Shown here piece after piece: positions 51,824 through 59,474 of a DNA stretch of 64,000 nucleotides. Source of the DNA: QHXQ01 sp045807745 (GTDB lineage: Bacteria > Acidobacteriota > Blastocatellia > Pyrinomonadales > Pyrinomonadaceae); the NCBI GenBank assembly GCA_045807745.1, contig JBJMGT010000031.1, positions 87,050-151,049 of the forward strand, written 5' to 3'. The position numbers and the translations under genes were made by a program. Each line of letters begins with the position of its first letter. Position 1 is the first letter of the stretch. The notes beneath the pieces were generated by a model. The model was given only the letters and a program-made list of their open reading frames with translations, was not told the DNA's origin and did no database searches.

Positions 51824-54184
51824 TTACCGCACTTCAAAGTTGACCTGTTGCGTGGCCGTCGTCTTGGCTGTGCGATCAAGGGCCGTCACGCGCAACTGGT
51901 AACGGCCGGGCGTCAGCGTGGCGAGCGGCAACTCGGCTTCGTAAGCGAGCGGCGCGGCATCGGCCGGCGTGCGCGCCTGTGTCAACATGTGGACGGGCGC
52001 AGTGACCACCGGCTGGTTGTCGCGGAAAATTTGCACTTGTAGCACTACGTCCGCCGGCTGTCCGCCGCTGGCATGGGCCGCGTTATAGACGACGGTGCGA
52101 AAACGCAGCGCGGACTTGGCGCTGAACTGCCCCTCGACGCTCGGCGTAATGAGCACTGGCGGGCCGGCTGTCGGCGTGGTCGTCGCGGCCTTGCGCTCGC
52201 TGAGTTGTAGACTGGCGAGCGCCAGTTGGCCCTTGGCGAGATCGGGAATCACGATCCAGCGCATGGCACTGCCGATGGTGCCGGCGCGCACGTCGCGGGC
52301 GGCGGCGCGCATCTGATACAACCCCGGCGGCAGTTGCAGGTTGTACTGCGAGATGAGGCCGCGCCAACCCTGCGGCCAGTGCCCGTCGGCGGGCGAGTTG
52401 AAGTTCAAGCGATTTTTAAAACTAGCCACCTGCCGGCCGTCAGTGTTGAAGACCACGCCGGCGACCTCGACGATAGCCGTTGGCTCGCCGGCCGCGTGCT
52501 CGAAATCGAGCCGCGCGCCGTCCACCTGTACCAGCGCAGTGACGACCGAGCCGTAGCCGGGCACATCCTGATAAGCGAGATTGAGAGCCATCGGCAACGC
52601 GTCGGTCGGGTATGGGGCGACGATGGCGTCGACGAGCGCCGGGTCGGTCGCGGGTGTGGGCGTGGGCGTGGGGATCGATGCGAGACCGGGTTTTATACCT
52701 TCTGCGATCTTCGGTTGGCGCGAGACCTTGAGCGTGCGGGGAATCGAGTCGCCCGCCAACTGGAAATAGCCACGCCGCACGAGCACTTTATAGTCAGAGT
52801 GGCTGCGGACGCTGACTGCTATCCGTTGGCCGGTGCGATCACGCAGCTCCGTCTGTTCGTCGGGCTGCCACGCGAGCAGATAGTAGCGCGCCGTCTCGCC
52901 GAGCGCAGCGGCGACGCCCGCTCCGAGCGCATTCGAGTTCAGGAAGGCGCGCCCGCCTGTATCCGCCGCGAGCGCGTTGAGCGGGTCTTGGGCCGCCATC
53001 ACAGCGCCGAGGCTGGCTTGCAGCAGGGCCCCGCCGGGATCGGCCGGCGCACCGTCGGCCGTCTGCGCCCAGCCTGTGCTTAAGCCCCTTGTGTCTATCG
53101 AGTAGATGACGACGCCGGCCCGCGCGGCGGCGTTGGCGACGCGGCGCAACTGGCTGAGCGTTGCTGACTCGGAGCGGTTGAGATAGAAGCCATCGCTTAG
53201 GAAGAAGACGACCTTGCGACCGGGCAACGCGCCCGCCGGCCGGATCGCGTTTTCGAGCGCGAACAGCGTGCGGGCGCTGGTGTTGCCGGCCTGTTGCAGG
53301 AGTGCGCGGGCGCGCGCTTCGACTATAGCCCGCGCCATCCCAAGGCCCAGACCAGGATTCGCTTCGAGTACCTTCACGGCGTAGAAGTCGCGCACCTGCA
53401 TGTCGCGCTCATCAATGATGGCGAGCGCGTGAAACTCGCTCATCCTTGGTTGTTCATAGTCGAAGACGGCAGGCGGCCCCGGCTTGAGGCGGTCGATGGC
53501 GGCGCGCAGCACGGTCTTCTCGTCAGTCAGTTGTTGCAGAAACCCGATCTCCCCGTTGGCAGACATGAGACACATCTGATCGTTCTGCCCCAAGTCTGTT
53601 TCGACGAAGCGGCGCAGCAGGTCGCGCACCTGCTTTGCGCTGCCGACGGAGAGGTGTATGTCGTCCACGAAAAAGAAGACGACGCGCCCGCGATCCAACG
53701 GGTGCAACGCGTTCGGGTCAACGCCTTGTGCTTCGGCCGTGCCGCGCGCGAGCGCAAGCTGCGCCGCTTCGTCGCCGCTGCCCACCGTGACGCGCTCAAA
53801 GAAGCGGACGGGCTGCATATGGCCGTCAATCGCAATGATGAAATCATCGCGCGTCAACCCGTCAACGAAGTGCCCCTGCTTGTTGAGGACGACCACGTCC
53901 GTCTGCACGAGATCAGAGTTCACGCGTACTACGTCGTTCGTCTGCGTCGTGGGCGACGGCAACGGCGACGGTGATGGTTGCTGCTCTTGGGCCTGCGCGC
54001 TCGTAAGCAGGACGCATAGTGAAACGAACGCAAGACACACCAAACTAAAGCACGCAGCGAGCGCTAAGAGCCTGCGGAGCAGGCGGCCAGCATAAAGCCC
54101 AGCGCGGAGCGGAGCGGAACGCTGGGTAGAGCGAGCATACAAAAGCACAAGCCCATGAAATGGGCGGCAGTGGTATGAGCACAT
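51824..54184 (-). CDS. Acidobacterial VWFA-related secreted protein
   Basis: About 786 residues from ATG at 54184, which has GAGGG close upstream. The core (about 75-400) matches the VWFA-related acidobacterial domain (TIGR03436): LVQTDVVVLNKQGHFVDGLT, VVFFFVDDIHLSVGSAKQVR, VFFLSDGFYLN. The C-terminal third is a series of Ig-like or beta domains (VVLQVQIFRDNQPVV, GRYQLRVTALDRTAK). Hydrophobic stretch LALAACFSLVCLAFVSLCVLLTSAQA acts as the export signal. The first 34 codons lie within a 209-bp palindromic repeat at 54082-54290, so the original start may have been displaced. The family is common in Acidobacteria, function unknown. Confidence 0.8.
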   Translation of the reverse strand: MCSYHCRPFHGLVLLYARSTQRSAPLRAGLYAGRLLRRLLALAACFSLVCLAFVSLCVLLTSAQAQEQQPSPSPLPSPTTQTNDVVRVNSDLVQTDVVVLNKQGHFVDGLTRDDFIIAIDGHMQPVRFFERVTVGSGDEAAQLALARGTAEAQGVDPNALHPLDRGRVVFFFVDDIHLSVGSAKQVRDLLRRFVETDLGQNDQMCLMSANGEIGFLQQLTDEKTVLRAAIDRLKPGPPAVFDYEQPRMSEFHALAIIDERDMQVRDFYAVKVLEANPGLGLGMARAIVEARARALLQQAGNTSARTLFALENAIRPAGALPGRKVVFFLSDGFYLNRSESATLSQLRRVANAAARAGVVIYSIDTRGLSTGWAQTADGAPADPGGALLQASLGAVMAAQDPLNALAADTGGRAFLNSNALGAGVAAALGETARYYLLAWQPDEQTELRDRTGQRIAVSVRSHSDYKVLVRRGYFQLAGDSIPRTLKVSRQPKIAEGIKPGLASIPTPTPTPATDPALVDAIVAPYPTDALPMALNLAYQDVPGYGSVVTALVQVDGARLDFEHAAGEPTAIVEVAGVVFNTDGRQVASFKNRLNFNSPADGHWPQGWRGLISQYNLQLPPGLYQMRAAARDVRAGTIGSAMRWIVIPDLAKGQLALASLQLSERKAATTTPTAGPPVLITPSVEGQFSAKSALRFRTVVYNAAHASGGQPADVVLQVQIFRDNQPVVTAPVHMLTQARTPADAAPLAYEAELPLATLTPGRYQLRVTALDRTAKTTATQQVNFEVR

Positions 54185-54290
54185 ATCCCTCAGCCAACGC
54201 ACTACCGCCCGCGCACGCGGGCTTGCACATTGTTCGACCGGCGCACCCAGCGTTGCGCTCCGCTCCGCGCTGGGCTTTATGCTGGCCGCC
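54082..54290. mobile_element. MITE-like palindrome overlapping the VWFA gene's 5' end
   Basis: Terminal arms at 54082-54126 and 54246-54290, 45 bp each, match with one mismatch (open GGCGGCCAGCATAAAGCCCA). A second, weaker inverted pair lies inside (around 54148-54176 with 54205-54232). No coding capacity of its own. The arms plus inner dyad fit a small non-autonomous element or a large REP. Confidence 0.75.
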
Positions 54291-54344
54291 CACTGACGCG
54301 GGCTGGTTGGATGGTCTTGCTTCACTTCACTCCACTTCCGCGCT

Positions 54345-56801
54345 TCAGTCTGATTTCACTCTTAGCGCGTTAAAGAGCAGCGGATAGGTCGCCAACGATT
54401 GCCCGCGATACTGCGGGCGGAAGCCGAAGAGATAGATGCGCCCCTTGCCCAACGTGACTTCGACGAGCGCCGCCTTGCCCCAGAGCTTACGCCCGCCGAG
54501 CAGCCAGCCCGACAAGAGCGGATCGTGGTCGATAGGATAACGCGCGATGATGTGGACGCGCCCCATGTCTCTGGCATCGACCTCGAACACAGGCGAGTTC
54601 TCGACCCACGCGATGGACTCGCGCGGCATCCCTTTGGCGATAGGGTGCGACGTGTCTAGCTCCGTGCGCAGGATCGAGCCGGGCGCGTAGTATTCGGTCT
54701 GCTTCAACCCCTCGGTGATGTCGCGCACCGGCAGCTTGAACTGTTCGATGGCGAAGTCCGACGCATCGTTCAAGGCCACGAGCGTCCCGCCCGCTTCGAC
54801 GAACTCGCGCAGCGCCTTCACGCCTGCCTCGCCAAGTCCCCCCGTCAACTCCGGCGGCATCGTCCCCGCGCGATAACCGTTCAAGATCAGACGCGGCGCT
54901 TGATCGGGGATGATGATCGCGTCGTACTTCGCGCGCAAATTGCCCGCGCGCACTTCTGCATCTTCAAGTGAGGTGTATTGCAGACTTCCAACCCCACCAG
55001 CGGCATTAACTAAAAAAGGGGGCATCTCAGGAGGATGGTGTTCAAGCATCCAACGTGTCCACCCTTCATCAATAGAAGGCACGTGAGATTTGTAGAGCGC
55101 GAGTTTACTCGGATACTTGGTATCTCCTTCCGTAAAGAAACCCATATATTTGAGACTGGGCGGCACACGATACTTAAATGGCGCATAAACCGGCTCTGCG
55201 GTAACGCCCATCAAAAGTGAGAGGGTGTGCGCTGTGACATCATATGGTTGCTGCGGATTTCCTGCTTGATCGCGCAGGTTCGGATATTGCTGCCTCTCTA
55301 AAAGTGCTTTGGCAAACATTCCATAAGGTTGAGCCACTCGCACCACAACCACATCGCCTTGATAATGAGTTTTACCCCAGTTAATTCCATAAGCTTGATC
55401 TAGTTCCACATCACCACGAATCAAGATACTCAACAGTCTCTCACGGTTCTGAGAAGGGGGCAGAAGAAAACCAAATAATTCACCGGTCTTTCTTGGGCGC
55501 ACAGCGTCTTTGCCAATCTCATAAAACCTTTGCAGCCATTCGGTGCGGTGGTCGGCGGCATGGCGCAGGAGGGCGAAGGCGGCCGTCTGCATGTAGTTGG
55601 TGATGTCGCGCAGATGCCATTCGCCGCCGGGCCAGAGGGGGCCGAAGTTGGCAGACTCATGCTGCGGGTCGTAGCCTTCGCGCGAGCGCAACTCGGAAAA
55701 TTTCAACGTGATGGGCGTCGCCAGATGCGCCGACGCGGTCTCTTGCAGGATGCGGACGCCGCCGTGATAGTGCGAGTAGGCGCGCGCCGGTGTCCAAGCG
55801 TCGTAGGTCGAATCGGTGGTGATGCCTTTGAAGCCTTTGGCGCGCAGGTCGGCGGCCATGTAGTTGCCGAGTTCCGTGTAGCCCGCGACGATCTGCGGCG
55901 GCACGTTCGGCTCGACGGGTTTCATGTAGGGCGGCAAGAATATCCGCGAGCCGGCTTCGCCCTGCTGGTGTATGTCGTGGACGATCTGTGGATGCCAGAC
56001 GTTGTGAATCTTATCGACCGTCAACTGCGTCTCGACCTGCGTGAAGGCGTACCAGTCGCGGTTGTTATCGTGCCCCGTGTACTTGTGATAAAGCTCCGGC
56101 GGACTCGTGCCCTCGTAAGGCGTGCCGAGAGTCTTGTCATACCAGTTCTTAACAATATCAACGCCGTCCGGATTCAGAGATGGCACGAGCAGCACGATGC
56201 AGTTCTGCAAAATGCTGCGCACCTCCGGCTCGTCGGACGACGCTAGCCGGTCGGCGATCAACATGCTCACGAGGTTTCCGCCGACTTCCGTCGAGTGTAT
56301 GCCGCACGTGATGAGCACGATGGTCTTGCCATTGCTGATCAACCCTTCAGCCGTCACCTCGGCACGCGCGCCGCGCCCGAGCGTGCGGGGGTCGGCGAGC
56401 CTGCGCTGAATGTCTTTGTACACGTCGAGGCGCGCGAGGTTTTCGGGCGCGCTGATGGTCGCGAGCACGAAGGGCCTGCCCAACGTCGTCTGCCCCAATT
56501 CTTCCAACCGCACACGGTCGCTCGCCGCGTCGAGCTTGCGAAAGTAGTCCAACATCTGCGCCCAACTCGCCAACTTGCGATCATCGCCGGGCGTGAAGCC
56601 AAGCACATCTGCGGGCGTTGGGATAGACGAAGGAAATAAATGTGGGTCGGCGGCGAAAACCTCTGCTTGCGGCAGTCGCTTATGGCCTTGCGAAGCAGTC
56701 GCCGCACTACGGCGGGCGGGCGCGCGGCGCGGCTGCGCGGGCGCAAGGGCCACAAAGAGCAACGAAAGACAGATTACGAGGGCAGCGAAACGTGTGCGCA
56801 T
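54345..56801 (-). CDS. M14 family zinc carboxypeptidase-like secreted protein
   Basis: An 818-residue protein. ATG at 56801 gives a signal peptide (FAALVICLSLLFVALAPAQ). The catalytic domain (about 55-400) has zinc motif HSTEVGGN and the later His in IVHDIHQQGEA, as in M14 carboxypeptidases; SLNPDGVD and NNRDWY are also typical. The C-terminal part (about 620-815) looks like a class I glutamine-amidotransferase-type fold (DAIIIPDQAP, EFVEAGGTLVALND). Residues about 422-605 are encoded by DNA that is much more AT-rich than the rest of the gene. The reading frame is unbroken. Probably periplasmic. Confidence 0.85.
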   Translation of the reverse strand: MRTRFAALVICLSLLFVALAPAQPRRAPARRSAATASQGHKRLPQAEVFAADPHLFPSSIPTPADVLGFTPGDDRKLASWAQMLDYFRKLDAASDRVRLEELGQTTLGRPFVLATISAPENLARLDVYKDIQRRLADPRTLGRGARAEVTAEGLISNGKTIVLITCGIHSTEVGGNLVSMLIADRLASSDEPEVRSILQNCIVLLVPSLNPDGVDIVKNWYDKTLGTPYEGTSPPELYHKYTGHDNNRDWYAFTQVETQLTVDKIHNVWHPQIVHDIHQQGEAGSRIFLPPYMKPVEPNVPPQIVAGYTELGNYMAADLRAKGFKGITTDSTYDAWTPARAYSHYHGGVRILQETASAHLATPITLKFSELRSREGYDPQHESANFGPLWPGGEWHLRDITNYMQTAAFALLRHAADHRTEWLQRFYEIGKDAVRPRKTGELFGFLLPPSQNRERLLSILIRGDVELDQAYGINWGKTHYQGDVVVVRVAQPYGMFAKALLERQQYPNLRDQAGNPQQPYDVTAHTLSLLMGVTAEPVYAPFKYRVPPSLKYMGFFTEGDTKYPSKLALYKSHVPSIDEGWTRWMLEHHPPEMPPFLVNAAGGVGSLQYTSLEDAEVRAGNLRAKYDAIIIPDQAPRLILNGYRAGTMPPELTGGLGEAGVKALREFVEAGGTLVALNDASDFAIEQFKLPVRDITEGLKQTEYYAPGSILRTELDTSHPIAKGMPRESIAWVENSPVFEVDARDMGRVHIIARYPIDHDPLLSGWLLGGRKLWGKAALVEVTLGKGRIYLFGFRPQYRGQSLATYPLLFNALRVKSD

Positions 56802-56982
56802 GTGCGTCAAAGCTCCAGCCGGATAATGTTGAGAGGGGAACTACGGCGCGCAGTTTAGCACAAGGAATGCAGGGGCGGCAGCGCTTTCATCCTTGCGCGT
56901 TTGCGCCGGTGCGCGGTACATTAGCGCCGCTAAAGAACCCCGCTGCACTCCCCTACAATTCGCGAACCTTTGACCGGAGGTC

Positions 56983-59391
56983 ATGACCCAAATGGCTACT
57001 GAGACTGCTGATGTCGCCGAGACTAACGAGTACCCGGATATCGTCGGCGCGAAACCGTCGAACCCGTATTTGGCCGCGTTTCGCCCATACTTGCCCGACA
57101 ACGTGCGGCTGCCGGAACTGACGCCGCTGCCGCTCATCGTCGGCACGCTCCTCGGCATCGTCTTCGGCGCGTCGTCGCTCTATCTTGTGCTCAAGGTGGG
57201 CTTGACGGTCAGCGCCTCGATTCCCGTCGCGGTCATCTCGATCACACTCTTCCGCGTGCTCTCGAAGTTCGGCCTGCGCGACGCGACGATCCTCGAACAC
57301 AACATCGTGCAGACGGCCGGCTCGGCCGGCGAATCAATCGCCTTTGGCATCGGTGTGACGATGCCCGCGATCATGATTCTCGGCTTCGATCTAGAAGTCA
57401 CACGCGTCATCCTCGTCTCGGTCTTGGGCGGCCTGCTCGGCATCCTGATGATGATCCCACTCCGGCGTGCGCTCATCGTCGCGCAGCACGGATTCTTGAA
57501 GTATCCGGAGGGAACGGCCTGCGCCGAAGTTTTAAAGGCGGGCGCGTCGGCCGAATCGCGCGCGGCAGCGATTGAAGGCGAGCGTGTGCAGGGGCGCACG
57601 ATGACGATGACGGCCGACGAGGCGACCACCGGCGGCAAGACGATCATCGCGGGCTTCGGCATCGGCTTCATCTATTACGCGGTCGAGCAAATTTTTAAGA
57701 CGTGGAAAGAGTACCCGACAAAAGTTTTCGGCCAGCCGTTCGAGGGCGCATCGCTGTCATTGGAAAATAACCCGGCCCTGTTGGGCGTCGGCTACATCAT
57801 CGGGCCGCGCATCGCGTCGATCATGGTGGGCGGCGGCGTGCTCTCGTTCCTCGTGCTCATTCCGGCGATCAAGTATTTCGGTGGGGGCTGGATAACGCCG
57901 CTCGCGCCGGAGACCGCGCACCTCATCAAAGACATGACGGTGACGCAAATCCAGAAGGCTTACATTCTCTACATCGGCGCGGGCGCAGTCGCGGCGGGCG
58001 GCATCATCAGCTTGTTCCGTAGCTTGCCGACGATCTGGAGCGGACTCAAGGGCGGCTTAGCCGACTTGCGTGGCAGTCGCGGGCAGGCGGCCGATGCGCC
58101 GCGCACGGATCAAGACCTCTCGATGAAATTCGTCCTCGGCGGGATCATCGCCATGCTCGTGGTGATCATGCTCGCGCCGCAGTTGAACATGCGTTTCAAT
58201 ATCTTAGGCGCGCTGCTCATCGTCATCTTCGGCTTTCTGTTCGTCACCGTGTCGTCGCGCCTGACGGGCGAGGTCGGCTCATCGTCGAATCCGATCTCCG
58301 GCATGACGGTCGCCACGCTCTTGTTAACGTGTCTCGTCTTCCTGATCATCGGTTGGACTGCGCCGCCCTATTTTGTCACGGCGCTCTCCATCGGCGGCAT
58401 CGTCTGCATCGCCGCGTCGAACGGTGGCACGACCTCGCAGGATTTGAAGACCGGCTTCCTCGTCGGCTCGACGCCAAAGTATCAACAGATCGCGATCCTC
58501 GTCGGCGCGCTGCTGTCGGCAATCGTCTTGGGGCCGATCCTGTTGCAACTGAATCAATCGGGTACGGTCTATGTGCCGGTCGCCAACAGTAAAGAGTTCA
58601 CGTACCCGGCCGGCTTCCACTTCACGCCCGATCAGTATGAGCAAAGCGGCGGGCAACCGAAACGCGAGACCCTGCACGGGCCCGACGCCAAGACGGACGC
58701 GAACACTTACTACGTCGTGCATAAGACCACGCCGGAGAACGGCCCCGCCGGGCGCTACCTCGTCAACGAGCAGGGCGTGCCGGTCTACTTAGCCGACCCC
58801 GGCATCAACGGCATCTACGACAAGCGGCCCGACGGCTCCGGCGTGCAGAAGTTCACCGCGCCAAAAGCGACGTTGATGTCCTACATCATCAAGGGCATTC
58901 TCAGCCGGAAACTGCCGTGGGGCTTGGTGCTGCTGGGCGTGATGATCGCCATCGTGTTGGAGTTGTGCGGCATCCCTTCGCTCGCGTTCGCGGTCGGCGT
59001 CTATCTGCCGCTCTCCACGTCTTCGCCGATCTTCGTCGGGGGCTTGGTGCGCTGGGGCGTGGACAAGTACCTGCGTAAGAAGCCGGAGAACCGGCGCATG
59101 ACTGAGGATCAGTTGGTGGCCGAGGGTGACAAGAGTCAGGGCGTGCTGCTCGCATCGGGCTACATCGCGGGCGGTACGCTGGCGGGCGTCATCTACGCCT
59201 TCATGAATCTGAGCGAGGGGATTCTGAACCGGCTGAAAGGCTTTGAGGACTGGTCAACCACCCATAACCCATTCTTCGAGGGCGGGAGTGCAGACCTGCT
59301 GGGCCTGATCCCGTTCCTCGTCCTGACGGTGTTGCTCTACCTCGTCGGGCGTGAGATGTTGCTCGCAGGGCGGCGGGCAAGGGAACGATAA
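56983..59391 (+). CDS. OPT family oligopeptide transporter
   Basis: An 802-residue membrane protein with about fifteen spans. The OPT signature is seen in PYLPDNVRLPELTPLPLIVGTLLGIVFGASSLYLVLKVGL and in the conserved YPEGTACAEVLKAG. A soluble loop of about 120 residues lies at 520-640. It would import peptides or metal chelates across the inner membrane. ATG at 56983 follows CCGGAGG. The neighbouring secreted M14 peptidase, divergent from it, could supply peptides; this link is inference. Confidence 0.9.
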   Translation: MTQMATETADVAETNEYPDIVGAKPSNPYLAAFRPYLPDNVRLPELTPLPLIVGTLLGIVFGASSLYLVLKVGLTVSASIPVAVISITLFRVLSKFGLRDATILEHNIVQTAGSAGESIAFGIGVTMPAIMILGFDLEVTRVILVSVLGGLLGILMMIPLRRALIVAQHGFLKYPEGTACAEVLKAGASAESRAAAIEGERVQGRTMTMTADEATTGGKTIIAGFGIGFIYYAVEQIFKTWKEYPTKVFGQPFEGASLSLENNPALLGVGYIIGPRIASIMVGGGVLSFLVLIPAIKYFGGGWITPLAPETAHLIKDMTVTQIQKAYILYIGAGAVAAGGIISLFRSLPTIWSGLKGGLADLRGSRGQAADAPRTDQDLSMKFVLGGIIAMLVVIMLAPQLNMRFNILGALLIVIFGFLFVTVSSRLTGEVGSSSNPISGMTVATLLLTCLVFLIIGWTAPPYFVTALSIGGIVCIAASNGGTTSQDLKTGFLVGSTPKYQQIAILVGALLSAIVLGPILLQLNQSGTVYVPVANSKEFTYPAGFHFTPDQYEQSGGQPKRETLHGPDAKTDANTYYVVHKTTPENGPAGRYLVNEQGVPVYLADPGINGIYDKRPDGSGVQKFTAPKATLMSYIIKGILSRKLPWGLVLLGVMIAIVLELCGIPSLAFAVGVYLPLSTSSPIFVGGLVRWGVDKYLRKKPENRRMTEDQLVAEGDKSQGVLLASGYIAGGTLAGVIYAFMNLSEGILNRLKGFEDWSTTHNPFFEGGSADLLGLIPFLVLTVLLYLVGREMLLAGRRARER

Positions 59392-59419
59392 GCCAAGTTA
59401 AGCCGAAGAGTTGAAACAC

Positions 59420-59459
59420 AAAGGACGCGCCGACCATAATCGTGGTCGGCGCGTCCTTT
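59420..59459. terminator. Bidirectional terminator between convergent genes
   Basis: Perfect 17-bp arms AAAGGACGCGCCGACCA (59420-59436) and TGGTCGGCGCGTCCTTT (59443-59459) around a 6-nt loop, with A-rich and T-rich flanks. It lies between the convergent OPT transporter gene and the pilin-tail protein gene, so it can serve both. Confidence 0.85.
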
Positions 59460-59474
59460 GTGTATATAGGTGAC

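Noticed and set aside
52226..53083. 285-codon plus-strand frame
   Set aside because: Antisense to the VWFA-related gene and without a recognisable domain or ribosome binding site.
55530..56246. 238-codon plus-strand frame
   Set aside because: Antisense to the catalytic region of the M14 peptidase; no domain of its own.
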